Assembly: GCA_017621755.1 (NCBI GenBank)
Contig: JAGASL010000056.1
Location: 1-43,589, forward strand
Direction of reading: 5' to 3'
Origin: Clostridia bacterium
GTDB lineage: Bacteria > Bacillota > Clostridia > Oscillospirales > CAG-272
DNA: 43,589 bases
Made by a program: the position numbers and the translations under genes. This document shows positions 8,014 through 16,835 of the stretch, in pieces. Below the pieces are notes generated by a model. The model was not told where the DNA came from and made no database searches. It saw only the letters and a program-made list of their open reading frames with translations. How positions within the stretch are numbered: position 1 is the first letter of the stretch; the number at the start of each line of letters is the position of its first letter.

Positions 8014-8718
8014 ATGCTGGCTATTTATAAGCGCGAAATGCGCGCCTACTTCACCACCCCCATCGGCTACGTGTTTGCCGCTATCTTTCTGGCCTTCAGC
8101 GCTGCCGTATTTACCTATACCACGCTGTATGCGCTTTCCTCCGATACCACCGATTATTTCACCATCATGCTCTTCTCGTTCATCATCCTTTTGCCGCTTT
8201 TGACGATGAAAACGCTGAGCGAGGAGCGCAAGATGAAGACCGAGCAGCTGCTGCTCACCTCCCCCGTCTCGCTTACGGGCATGGTATGCGCCAAGTTTTT
8301 GGCCGCCTTTACGGTGTTTTTTGGCTGCATGCTGCTCACCTCTCTGAATTTCATTATTCTCTACACCCATTCTGAGCCGAATACCGCTATCATTCTGGGC
8401 AATCTTGCCGCTCTGATCCTGGTGGGCATGGCCTTTCTTTCCATCGGCCTGTTCGTTTCCTCGCTCACCGAAAGCCAGTTGGCAGCCTCGGTCATCACCG
8501 TGGCCATTTTGCTGGTGCTGCTGGTCATCGGCTTTGCCGGCAATCTGATCGGTGCGCCCTGGCTGCGCTTCCTGCTCAGCGGCCTGTCGGTATTCTCCCG
8601 TTTCCAGAACTTTACAAACGGCGTTTTTGATATTGCCGCCCTGGTCTATTACGTATCTCTGACAGCCGTATTCCTGTTCCTGACCGTGCGCGTGTATGAC
8701 CGCCGCCGCTTTGCCTGA
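8014..8718 (+). CDS. ABC-2 type permease (GldF-like)
   Basis: 234 residues with six predicted membrane spans. The start MLAIYKREMRAYFTTPIGYV is characteristic of ABC-2 permeases of this class (amphipathic entry helix followed by span 1). A cytoplasmic loop with LSEERKMKTEQLLLTSPV contains the coupling-helix motif that contacts the ATPase. The ribosome site GGGAGG lies 12 bases before the ATG and the gap from the ATPase gene is 22 bases. It should form the membrane channel of the complex with the ATPase at 7020. Confidence 0.9.
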   Translation: MLAIYKREMRAYFTTPIGYVFAAIFLAFSAAVFTYTTLYALSSDTTDYFTIMLFSFIILLPLLTMKTLSEERKMKTEQLLLTSPVSLTGMVCAKFLAAFTVFFGCMLLTSLNFIILYTHSEPNTAIILGNLAALILVGMAFLSIGLFVSSLTESQLAASVITVAILLVLLVIGFAGNLIGAPWLRFLLSGLSVFSRFQNFTNGVFDIAALVYYVSLTAVFLFLTVRVYDRRRFA

Positions 8719-8734
8719 GACGGGAGGGGCAAGC

Positions 8735-10219
8735 ATGAAAGAAAAGCTGAAAGCCTATTTCACCGCGCGCTCTACGCGTCATGCCGGCAGCATGGCGGCC
8801 TTTACCGCGCTGGTGCTGGCGCTCTTTTACTTAGTGAATCTGATCGTTCTGGGCTTTGCCGATAAGCTGGGCTGGTATTTCTACACCACCGAGCAGCTGG
8901 AGGTCACGCTCTCGCCCGCGGCAGACGAGCTGTTTGCCGATATTGATACGAGCAAGGGAAAGGTTAAGATCCTTTTCTGCGACGTAGAGGAAAATATCGA
9001 GACACACAGCCAGCTGGATTACGTGTACGATACCGCGCTGCTACTATGCGAGCGTTACCCGGAGCTGATCGAGCTGGATTTCGTGAACCTGTGGCTGGAG
9101 CCGGCGCGTGTTGCCGCCTACCGCACTGCCAAGGATGGAAGCGAAAATAAGATCACCAGCTCTACCGTAATCATTGATTACGGCGGTGAGTTCATTCTCA
9201 ATTCCCCCGTCAGCTTCTACACGCTGGATGAAAGCAATTACGTTACCTCCTTCAATGGCGAGGAGGTGTTCGTTGCCAATATTCTGTGGGTGACTGCAAG
9301 CGAGCACCCCAAGGCCTACTTCACCGCCAACCACGGTGAGGAGGTGCCCTACGCCCTGCAGCGCATGCTGATCTACGCCGGCTACGAGGTAGAGCGGCTT
9401 GATCTGTCTACTGTGCGCGGCGTGCCGGAGGATGCTGGCCTGGTCGTGATCTCTGCGCCGTTGTATAACTTCCAGCGGGCGGCAGCCGGCTCGGCCGAGA
9501 AGGCAGAGCTCTCCTTCCTTGCCGAATATCTGGCCGGGGGAGGGCAGGTGCTGGCCATGCTGGACCCCTCGTATGCCGAAACGATGAAGCTGCCAAACGG
9601 CAATCCGCCGCACCTGGTCAGCTTCCTCTCCGAATATGGGATCACCGTAACCGGGAACACCCTGGTCGACAGGCAAAGTGCCCTGCCGGGCTCGGGCGGC
9701 TATTCGTTGATCACCTCCTACGCTGACCGGGGCGTGGGCGCCACGCTTGGTGCCGCGGCTACGGCCGGCGGGCGGCGCACGGTGCTTTCTGGCACGGCGG
9801 CGCTGTCTCTTAGCGAAAGCGATAAGGCTACCGTTTCCCCCATCCTGTACGCGCCGGCAGGTGCGGTGCAGTTGGCGCCGGACGGTAGCGAGGTGGCGCA
9901 TGGCGCCGCCCCGGTGCTGGCTATGGCCGAGACCGAGGGCGGTGGCCGGCTGGTCGTTTGTGGTAGCGTTTGCCTGGCTGATGCCGGCATTATAGACGGC
10001 GTTGGCTATGGCAACAAGGCGCTGATCAACGCGCTGCTGACCGAAATGGGCGCTGCGCGCGTGCCGGCCGGTATCGCAAATATCCAGGTCGATCGCTCCG
10101 CTATCGAGAATCTGACGATGGGTGAGGCCGATCTTTTTCTGACCATCACGGCAGTCGTGCTGCCGGCTCTGTTGCTTGGCGCCGGCTTCGTGCTGCTTCG
10201 CCGTCGCAAAAATCACTGA
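8735..10219 (+). CDS. GldG-family protein, first copy (ABC-type uncharacterized transport auxiliary)
   Basis: 494 residues from the ATG at 8735, which has a good ribosome site (GGGAGGGG at 8722-8729). An in-frame ATG at 8696 would overlap the permease gene and lacks such a site. One membrane span near the N-terminus (about residues 18-40) and one near the C-terminus (about 464-488), ending in a basic tail RRRKNH, flank a large extracytoplasmic domain. The inner domain fits the GldG / ABC_transp_aux family, with a thioredoxin-like region followed by a Rossmann-like region (GLVVISAPLYNF, LAEYLAGGGQVLAMLDPS). It probably acts with the ABC-2 transporter; its exact role is unknown. Confidence 0.82.
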   Translation: MKEKLKAYFTARSTRHAGSMAAFTALVLALFYLVNLIVLGFADKLGWYFYTTEQLEVTLSPAADELFADIDTSKGKVKILFCDVEENIETHSQLDYVYDTALLLCERYPELIELDFVNLWLEPARVAAYRTAKDGSENKITSSTVIIDYGGEFILNSPVSFYTLDESNYVTSFNGEEVFVANILWVTASEHPKAYFTANHGEEVPYALQRMLIYAGYEVERLDLSTVRGVPEDAGLVVISAPLYNFQRAAAGSAEKAELSFLAEYLAGGGQVLAMLDPSYAETMKLPNGNPPHLVSFLSEYGITVTGNTLVDRQSALPGSGGYSLITSYADRGVGATLGAAATAGGRRTVLSGTAALSLSESDKATVSPILYAPAGAVQLAPDGSEVAHGAAPVLAMAETEGGGRLVVCGSVCLADAGIIDGVGYGNKALINALLTEMGAARVPAGIANIQVDRSAIENLTMGEADLFLTITAVVLPALLLGAGFVLLRRRKNH

Positions 10220-10236
10220 TCACAAGAGGGAACACT

Positions 10237-11886
10237 ATGTGGAAACCGCCAATACGGATGATAACGGGCAAGCGCCTTCTTCATACGCTGATCACCGCTT
10301 TCATCGTTCTTGCGCTGCTTGCCGGCAACCTGGCCTTTACCGCCCTTGGGCAGCAGAGCAATTTGTTTGTCGATATGACCACCGAGGGGCGCTATACCCT
10401 GCGCCCACGTATGGTGGAGATCCTAAAAGAGGCAGACATGCAGGCCGACGTGGATATCATCTTCTGTGCCGAGGATGACGTGCTGCGTGCCTCCTATAAT
10501 ACCGGCCTGGTCTACATTATGGCGCTGGAGCTTGAGCGCCAGGTGCCGAACGTGCACGTTAGCACCGTGGATGCGGTGCGCTACCCTGAGGCGGTGGCCG
10601 CCTATCGCCGCACCTCAGCTACCACCATCGGATGGGATGACGTGATCGTTACCAGCGGTACCGAGTACCGTGTGTACAATACCAAGACCTTCTTTACCGT
10701 CTCCTCAGATAACAAAGACGAGATCGTCGGCTTTAACGGCGAGCAGAAGATGTGCGAGGCTATTCTTTCCCTGACGGCGAAGGATCTGCCCCTGGCCTGC
10801 TTTACCGTGGGCAACGGTGAGACCCTGCCTGCCCAGGGGGATGAAGAAAGCGGCTACCTGTTCGAGGCGATTCGTGACGCGGGCTTCCGCGTGACCGCTA
10901 TCGATCTGGAGACCGAGGATATCCCCGCCTCCTGCGCGGTGCTCATTCTAAACGGCCCCACCGAGGATTTTGCCTCCGGCCGGCTGGAGGATATGGATTA
11001 CAATTCCCCCATCACCAAGATCGACCGCTTCTTAGATAACTACGGCACGGTCTTTTACTTCCGCGATACCGCGGCCGGCACCCTGCCGAATTTAGAGGAA
11101 TTTTTGGCCGAATGGGGCATTGGCTTTACGGTGAAGGATGCGGCTGGCAACCAGTTTGCCGAGACCCTGCTTTCGGATAGCGCCGCTGCTCTGTCGGGTG
11201 ACCCCTTCCGCATTGCCGGCACCTATGGTGATTCCTCGGTATACGCTGATATCACCGCCCTTTCCTCGCCTCCTAAGACCATTTTTGAGCAGGCTGCCCC
11301 GCTGCGTATTCTGTGGCAGGATGGCACCTCCTCGGTCAATAGCGCCGGGCGCGTGGTCAAGACCCTGTTTACCACCTCAAGCACCGCCCAGGCATTAGAC
11401 GATACCTACAGCACCGTTACCACCGCCACCTTCCCGCTTATGACCATGACAAGCGAGACAAGGCTGGTGGATAGCGTGTATTTCACGGCCACCCTGTTCG
11501 TGTGCAGCACCGATCTGTATCACGCCGCCACCTACATGGCCGATAACGTGTACGCCAACCGCGAGATCCTGCAAAGCGCGCTGCGTGGCTCGGCCCGTAC
11601 CACCATCAGCGTGGCTGAGGAGCTTGAGTTTAAGTATTACGATTCCTTAGATTTCACCACGTCCTATGATGAGCAGGAGAATATTATCTACGCCCGTGAT
11701 GAAAGCGGCAACGTGATCTGGATTAATGATGAGACTACTGGCACCAGCCACAAGGTGGTTTTGCGCGTGCTGCGCCCCTTAGAGGCAAGCGAGGCTGTTT
11801 CCTGGACGTGGGTGCTGGTCGGTTTGCCGCTTGCCGTGCTGGCTTGCGCCTGCGCCGTGGTCACCCTGCGCCGAAAGAACCGTTAA
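10237..11886 (+). CDS. GldG-family protein, second copy
   Basis: 549 residues. The topology matches the gene before it: an N-terminal span (about 11-38), a large outside domain, a C-terminal span (about 520-543) and a basic tail. It shares the local pattern of the first copy (AxLFxD-type strand LQAD..IIFC, FNGEQKMCEAILSLT, FTVGNGETLP, CAVLILNGPTEDF, ITKIDRFLDNYGTVFYFRD) but is clearly diverged and longer. The ribosome site GAGGG lies 10 bases before the ATG. Two tandem GldG-like proteins suggest a heterodimeric auxiliary to the same transporter; this is inferred from position and topology. Confidence 0.8.
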   Translation: MWKPPIRMITGKRLLHTLITAFIVLALLAGNLAFTALGQQSNLFVDMTTEGRYTLRPRMVEILKEADMQADVDIIFCAEDDVLRASYNTGLVYIMALELERQVPNVHVSTVDAVRYPEAVAAYRRTSATTIGWDDVIVTSGTEYRVYNTKTFFTVSSDNKDEIVGFNGEQKMCEAILSLTAKDLPLACFTVGNGETLPAQGDEESGYLFEAIRDAGFRVTAIDLETEDIPASCAVLILNGPTEDFASGRLEDMDYNSPITKIDRFLDNYGTVFYFRDTAAGTLPNLEEFLAEWGIGFTVKDAAGNQFAETLLSDSAAALSGDPFRIAGTYGDSSVYADITALSSPPKTIFEQAAPLRILWQDGTSSVNSAGRVVKTLFTTSSTAQALDDTYSTVTTATFPLMTMTSETRLVDSVYFTATLFVCSTDLYHAATYMADNVYANREILQSALRGSARTTISVAEELEFKYYDSLDFTTSYDEQENIIYARDESGNVIWINDETTGTSHKVVLRVLRPLEASEAVSWTWVLVGLPLAVLACACAVVTLRRKNR

Positions 11887-11896
11887 GGAGAGAGAT

Positions 11897-13690
11897 ATGA
11901 GAAAACCGCCAAAACCGAATAAGACCGGCATTCTGCTTCTCTCACTTGCCAGCATCTTTTTGATCCTGCTGGTGCTGTACCTGGCCGTTCTTTCCCCCTT
12001 CTTTGCCGCAAGCGGGGAGGAGGTTACCACCACCGTCAGCACCCAGCAGGGTGAGGGCTCCGGCCTTTCCGCTGGCACCGTTCTGATGTTCCCGCGGGTA
12101 GAGCGTGTGGATATGGAAAGCATTCGCGTGTATAACCGTTATGACGAGGCAAGCGGTGCCTACCAGACCTATTGCTTTGAAAAGGACCACGATGACCTGG
12201 ATGGAGATGGCGACACCGCCGATTTTATCATCGAGGGGCACCCGGTCAATACCTATGATGACCAGCGCTTTTCCCGCCTGGTGGTAGACGTGGGCTACAC
12301 CGCCTGCCTTGGCCGCCTGACCGGGCTGGATTTTGAAGCCGACGGGGCAGAGGCCATCTTTGCCCGCTATGGCCTGGCCGAGGGGCAGCACCCCACCTAC
12401 TACGTGCTGGAAACGGTAAAGGGCGAGTGCTATACCGTGTACGTGGGCGCCAAATCGCCGGATGGCAACTATTATGCCCGCCTTGCCGGGCGCGAGGCCG
12501 TTTACGTCCTCTACTCTACCATGGAGGAATCCGTGCTGGCACCCCTTTCCTACTTCGTGCAGCCCGGGCTTACCTTCGCCGCCGATACCACCTACGGCTA
12601 CGTATACATCCGTAATTTCTCTATCTTCCACGATCGCTCGATCATCAACGGGATGTTCGGCGGTGGGGAAGAGAAGCCGGAATTTGGTGAGGGCAGCACG
12701 CTTGACCCCTTTGTGATGTTCACCTACCTCACCGCGCCGGAGCGGGACGTATACCACGCCTCTACCATTTACGCCATGCTGGCCCCCTCTACAGCCTACA
12801 CCGCCGCCGATATGCGTGTTGATGCCGCTATGCAAAAGCTGCCCGGCCTGGTGGGTACCGAGGTGCTGCAGCTTGGCATCTCCGATAAGGACTTTGCCGA
12901 GGGCGGCCTGCTGGAGAACGTGGCCTACACCATCTACTACGAAATGCCCTATAATATTTCCTACGATGCCAACGAGGATCCCATCGTAGGCAATTACGTG
13001 AAGAATATGCTCTTTGCCACCCCCCTGGCGGCAGACGGCACCTACACCGTGGGCGCCCTTTCCTACCGCGAGGATGGCGAGGTGTTCTATAACATGATCG
13101 CCAAGGTGGCTTACGAAAACCTTTCCTTCTTAGAATATTCGCTCTTTGATTGGATCGCAGACGAAATGTTCACCGTATCGATCGATAGCGTGGCGCAGAT
13201 GGAATTTTCCTCTGCCCGTGGCGATTATATCTTCCAGCTGCTGGGTGACGGTACGGCCGATCAGATCGTGCGTGAGCTCTATTCCGGCTACACCTGGTCA
13301 TATAAGGGCAGAAATTACCCGTTTGAGCTGAATGACCGCGGCTATTGTGAGGATATTTCACAGTTCCGTGATCTGTATCTGCTCCTGCTGGAGCTGGCCT
13401 ACAGCGGCGAGATCGCTGCCGACACCGGCTGGAGCGAGGAGGAGATCGCCGCCCGCATGGCAGACGATTCTGCTTGTATTCTGACCTTTGTGCTTACCTT
13501 AGAGGATGGGCGCGAGATGACCTATCGCTTCTACCCGTATTCCGAGAGGCATTCCATGGTCTCGGTATCGGGGGATGAGATCCCCAGCGTTACCTCCTTC
13601 TACACCTCCAGCACGGCTGTGCGCCGGCTGGCAGAGGCCTCGTATCAGCTGATGAACGGGATCGAGATCGACCCGGATCACCGTTATTAA
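11897..13690 (+). CDS. DUF4340 domain-containing membrane protein
   Basis: 597 residues from the ATG at 11897, which follows AAGGAGAGAG; the reading frame is open upstream but inside the previous gene. An N-terminal span (about 11-33) anchors a large extracytoplasmic region. The features VYVGAKSPDGNYYARLAG, a central region and a C-terminal YRFYPYSERHSMVS fit DUF4340, a family regularly found downstream of GldG-type genes in ABC-2 operons. Aromatic and acidic residues are abundant and there are no catalytic motifs I recognise. It likely forms part of the extracytoplasmic assembly of this transporter. Confidence 0.78.
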   Translation: MRKPPKPNKTGILLLSLASIFLILLVLYLAVLSPFFAASGEEVTTTVSTQQGEGSGLSAGTVLMFPRVERVDMESIRVYNRYDEASGAYQTYCFEKDHDDLDGDGDTADFIIEGHPVNTYDDQRFSRLVVDVGYTACLGRLTGLDFEADGAEAIFARYGLAEGQHPTYYVLETVKGECYTVYVGAKSPDGNYYARLAGREAVYVLYSTMEESVLAPLSYFVQPGLTFAADTTYGYVYIRNFSIFHDRSIINGMFGGGEEKPEFGEGSTLDPFVMFTYLTAPERDVYHASTIYAMLAPSTAYTAADMRVDAAMQKLPGLVGTEVLQLGISDKDFAEGGLLENVAYTIYYEMPYNISYDANEDPIVGNYVKNMLFATPLAADGTYTVGALSYREDGEVFYNMIAKVAYENLSFLEYSLFDWIADEMFTVSIDSVAQMEFSSARGDYIFQLLGDGTADQIVRELYSGYTWSYKGRNYPFELNDRGYCEDISQFRDLYLLLLELAYSGEIAADTGWSEEEIAARMADDSACILTFVLTLEDGREMTYRFYPYSERHSMVSVSGDEIPSVTSFYTSSTAVRRLAEASYQLMNGIEIDPDHRY

Positions 13691-13699
13691 GGAGTTACT

Positions 13700-15298
13700 A
13701 TGTTCTTAAGCCTGCTATACCCGGACGAAGAAAGCGCCGCACGCGGCGCGCGGCGTGAGGGCACGCCCCATATTGACGAGCGCGTGTGCGCTGAGCTGGG
13801 GCTGGATAAGCTACTGCCTCTGCGCGGCTGCTCGCTCTCTTCCTTCTTCACCGCCGACCCGGCCGTGATTGCCTACCGGCAAGAGATCTTTGACGATATG
13901 CGCCGTCTGCCCGCCCTTGGCGAGGTGCTGGGCGATGCTATTCCCGTTTTGTTCGATATCTTAGAGCTGCGCCGCATGGATGAGGACCTGGGCGCCGGCG
14001 GCACTGAATCCTATCTGTATAGCATTACCGAGATCGAGCTGTACGTCAGCTGCATCGATAGTCTGGCCCGGGGGCTTGCCCCGCTTTCGGATAAGGTAAA
14101 GAGCCGGGGCTTCTCGGCCCTGTGTGACCGCATTCGCGAGCTTTCGGAAAGTGATTACTACCGCGAGCTGAACCAGGGGCTTTCCCAGCTTTCCTCTCGC
14201 ATTCGCGAGGTAAAGAGCATTACCGTAGGCGTGAACCTGGATGCCCGCCTGCGCCCGGCCTCGGCCGGCGTGGTCTCGGTGAATGCCGAGCCATTTAAAT
14301 CCGGCGAGCTGCTGGATAAGATCCTGCGTATGAGCTTCCGTAACGATAGCTTTACCTGCATCGCCCAGCTGCTGCCCTATGATAAGAGCCAGCCGGAAAA
14401 CCGGCGCGATGCCATGACGCACGCCTTTCACGGCGCGCTTTCCGACGTGTTCCGCTCCTCCGTGCGGGGGTGGCGGAGGATCGTGGGCGAATACGTGCTG
14501 GAAAACACCGACTTCCTGCTCAAGATCCTGCCAGAGATCGAGTTCGTTACCTGCGCGGCCTCGCTGCTTTCCTCACTTGAAAAGCGCGGCTGCGCGCTGG
14601 CACTGCCACAGCTGCGACCCATGGGTGAAAAGGCCTTTACGGCCGAGGCGCTGTATAATGCCGACGTAGCGCTGCGCATTGAGGATGAGATCGTGCCCAA
14701 CGATTTCTCCTTTGATGATCATGGCCGCTTGTATATTCTGACAGGGCCGAACCGTGGTGGCAAATCGGTGATCACCTGCGCCGTTGGCCAGGCACAGGCG
14801 CTGGTGCAGCTTGGTCTGTATGCCCCGGCCAAAAGCCTGGTGCTTTCCCCGGTAGACGGCATCTTCACGCATTTCCCCGAGGGGGCAGAGGATACCATCG
14901 ACAAGGGGCGGCTGGGTGAGGAATGTGCCCGCCTGCGCGAGATCTTTGACGGTATCAGCGAGCATTCGCTCGTTCTGTTGGACGAATCGCTTTCCTCAAC
15001 CGGCGCGTATGAGGCCTCGTATATCGCCGCCGAGATCCTGTGTGGCTTTGGCGTAGCCCGCCTGCGCGGTATCTTTTCTACCCACCTGCACGAGCTGGCC
15101 GCTCGCTTAGACGAGATCAACGATCGCATCGCAGCCGAAGGCGGCGTGCGGGTAGATACCCTGGTTGCCGGCATAGAGGAGGGTAAGCGCTCCTTTCGCG
15201 TCTACCGCCGTAAGCCGGATGGGAAGAGCTACGCGCGCGATATCGCCGATAAATACGGCCTCTCCTTTGAAAGCCTGAAGAAGAGCCTGCAGCAATAA
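13700..15298 (+). CDS. MutS-family ATPase lacking the mismatch-recognition domain
   Basis: 532 residues, much shorter than MutS (about 850) or MutS2 (about 780). The N-terminal 320 residues are helical and resemble the MutS core/lever region. The C-terminus is the MutS ATPase: Walker A TGPNRGGKS (about 347-355, where canonical MutS has GPNMAGKS), the signature region DKGRLGEECARL, Walker B VLLDESLSSTG (about 422-432) and the HxxxL switch STHLHEL. There is no N-terminal Phe-x-Glu mismatch motif and no Smr domain at the C-terminus. It is the last gene of the ABC-2/GldG operon (9-base gap, ribosome site AAGGAG) and ends in a strong terminator. Its function is unknown; classical mismatch repair is unlikely. 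Confidence 0.85.
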   Translation: MFLSLLYPDEESAARGARREGTPHIDERVCAELGLDKLLPLRGCSLSSFFTADPAVIAYRQEIFDDMRRLPALGEVLGDAIPVLFDILELRRMDEDLGAGGTESYLYSITEIELYVSCIDSLARGLAPLSDKVKSRGFSALCDRIRELSESDYYRELNQGLSQLSSRIREVKSITVGVNLDARLRPASAGVVSVNAEPFKSGELLDKILRMSFRNDSFTCIAQLLPYDKSQPENRRDAMTHAFHGALSDVFRSSVRGWRRIVGEYVLENTDFLLKILPEIEFVTCAASLLSSLEKRGCALALPQLRPMGEKAFTAEALYNADVALRIEDEIVPNDFSFDDHGRLYILTGPNRGGKSVITCAVGQAQALVQLGLYAPAKSLVLSPVDGIFTHFPEGAEDTIDKGRLGEECARLREIFDGISEHSLVLLDESLSSTGAYEASYIAAEILCGFGVARLRGIFSTHLHELAARLDEINDRIAAEGGVRVDTLVAGIEEGKRSFRVYRRKPDGKSYARDIADKYGLSFESLKKSLQQ

Positions 15299-15338
15299 AA
15301 GCAACGCCATCGGCATAGCCGATGGCGTTGCTTTTTTT
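15297..15338. terminator. Bidirectional rho-independent terminator
   Basis: An 18-bp perfect inverted repeat (15297-15314 with 15318-15335, loop ATA), followed by seven T on the plus strand and preceded by AAAA for the minus strand. It ends the MutS-like gene and the converging FAD enzyme gene. Confidence 0.93.
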
Positions 15339-15339
15339 C

Positions 15340-16710
15340 TTATATCTTCGCCAGAATATCGCGTGCCACGTACACGCCGCTGGCCGAGGCGTGCGATAGC
15401 GAATGGGTCACGCCCGAGCCATCGCCGATCACGTACAGACCGGGGCAGGTGGTCTCTAAATTCTTTGCAAGTGCCACTTCCATATTGTAGAACTTCACCT
15501 CTACGCCGTACAGCAGGGTATCGTCGTTGGCTGTGCCGGGTGCGATCTTATCCAGCGCGCAGATCATTTCAATAATACCGTCTAAGATGCGCTTGGGCAT
15601 TACCAGGCTCAGGTCGCCCGGGGTGGCGGCCAGGGTAGGATGCACGTAGTTTTCGGCAATGCGGCTGGGTGTACTGCGGCGGCCACGCATCAGGTCGCCA
15701 AAGCGCTGCACGATCACACCGCCGCCCAGCATGTTAGAAAGGCGGGCAATGCTCTCGCCGTAGCCGTTGCTATCGTGAAAGGGCTCAGAAAAATGCTTGC
15801 TGACCAGCAGAGCAAAGTTGGTATTCTCGGTATGCAGGCGCTTGTCCTCATAGCTGTGGCCGTTTACCGTTACGATGCCGTTGGTATTTTCGTTTACCAC
15901 CACGCCGTGCGGGTTCATGCAGAAGGTGCGCACCAGATCCTCAAACTTTTCGGTGCGGTATACGATCTTGCTTTCGTACAGCTCGTCTGTCAGATGTGAA
16001 AATACCTCAGCCGGCAGCTCTACGCGCACGCCGATATCCACCCGGTTCGAGCGGGTAGGAATGTGCAGCGCGGTGCACACCTGCTCCATCCACTTACTGC
16101 CGCTGCGCCCTACCGAAACGATGCAACGCGTGCAGGTCAGGCTCTCGTTTTCGGTCTGCAGCTCATACCCGCCGTCAATGGCCTGAATAGACCTGACCGC
16201 CGTGTTGAAGAAGAAGTCCACGCGCTCGCGCAGCCGCTCATACAGGTTCTGCAGCACCACGTAGTTGATATCCGTGCCCAGGTGGCGTACCTGCGCATCT
16301 AACAGGTGCAGGCCGTTTTCTAAGCAGGTCTTTTTGATCTTGGTGTTGGCGGTAGAATACAGGTGCGTGCCCTCGCCGCCAAAGGCCAGGTTGATCTCGT
16401 CTACGTACTGCATCAGCGCGGTGGCCTCCTCACGCCCTACGTATTCGTACAGCGTGCCGCCAAACTGGTTGGTAATGTTATATTTGCCATCTGAAAAGGC
16501 GCCGGCACCGCCAAAGCCGCTCATGATCGCGCAGCTCTTGCAGCCGATGCAGGCCTTTACCCGCTTACCGTCGATCGGGCACTTTCTCTTTTCCAGCGGG
16601 TTGCCCATTTCTACCACGGCGATCTTCAGATCGGTGCGCTCCTTTGTCAGCTCATAGGCAGAAAAGATACCGCCAGGGCCGGCGCCGATAATGACCACGT
16701 CATACTTCAT
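15340..16710 (-). CDS. FAD-dependent dehydrogenase (COG2509-like)
   Basis: 456 residues. The N-terminal Rossmann motif is GAGPGG (9-14), and the C-terminal GLYVIGDGSG is the second FAD contact (about 430-439). Four cysteines (44, 54, 57, 60) lie between, followed by MSGFGGAGAFSDGK, a family hallmark. The central part contains SVGRSGSKW. The protein fits the broad family of uncharacterised FAD-dependent dehydrogenases, often annotated as NAD(P)/FAD oxidoreductases; the substrate is unknown. The ribosome site is AAAGGAGA, 6 bases before the ATG. It is a single-gene unit with a consensus promoter and an unusual leader hairpin pair (16726-16764). Confidence 0.9.
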   Translation of the reverse strand: MKYDVVIIGAGPGGIFSAYELTKERTDLKIAVVEMGNPLEKRKCPIDGKRVKACIGCKSCAIMSGFGGAGAFSDGKYNITNQFGGTLYEYVGREEATALMQYVDEINLAFGGEGTHLYSTANTKIKKTCLENGLHLLDAQVRHLGTDINYVVLQNLYERLRERVDFFFNTAVRSIQAIDGGYELQTENESLTCTRCIVSVGRSGSKWMEQVCTALHIPTRSNRVDIGVRVELPAEVFSHLTDELYESKIVYRTEKFEDLVRTFCMNPHGVVVNENTNGIVTVNGHSYEDKRLHTENTNFALLVSKHFSEPFHDSNGYGESIARLSNMLGGGVIVQRFGDLMRGRRSTPSRIAENYVHPTLAATPGDLSLVMPKRILDGIIEMICALDKIAPGTANDDTLLYGVEVKFYNMEVALAKNLETTCPGLYVIGDGSGVTHSLSHASASGVYVARDILAKI

Positions 16711-16725
16711 ACAGTTCTCCTTTCA

Positions 16726-16764
16726 CGGCCGCAAAAAAAGCCCGTTTCCATGATGCGGCCGGGC
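16726..16764 (-). promoter_or_regulatory. Attenuator-like leader of the FAD dehydrogenase gene
   Basis: In the minus-strand leader, GCCCG pairs with CGGGC (16740-16764) and is followed at once by seven T (16739-16733), a short intrinsic-terminator shape. The loop holds CGGCCGC (16761-16755), which is perfectly complementary to GCGGCCG just after the T tract (16732-16726). The two pairings exclude each other. This is the geometry of a terminator/antiterminator switch, placed between the promoter and the ribosome site. Confidence 0.5.
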
Positions 16765-16785
16765 AAAAAATTCTCTTACATTGGC

Positions 16786-16814
16786 ATTATAGCACAAGGT
16801 GTCGGTGCTGTCAA
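16786..16814 (-). promoter_or_regulatory. Sigma-A promoter for the FAD dehydrogenase gene
   Basis: On the minus strand: TTGACA (16814-16809), 17 bases, TATAAT (16791-16786), with TG in the extended -10 position region. This is a full consensus match, back to back with the YccF promoter. Confidence 0.92.
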
Positions 16815-16835
16815 GTCTCTTTTTTTAGAAAATGC

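Noticed and set aside
8696..8734. Upstream start for the first GldG-like protein
   Set aside because: It would overlap the permease gene and lacks a ribosome site; the ATG at 8735 follows GGGAGGGG.
9044..10216. A 390-codon open frame on the minus strand
   Set aside because: It lies wholly antisense to the first GldG-like gene, has no ribosome site or recognisable domain, and is explained by high GC and few stops.
13700..15298. Annotating the MutS-like gene as mismatch repair mutS
   Set aside because: It is only 532 residues long and lacks the mismatch-recognition domain and its Phe-x-Glu motif.
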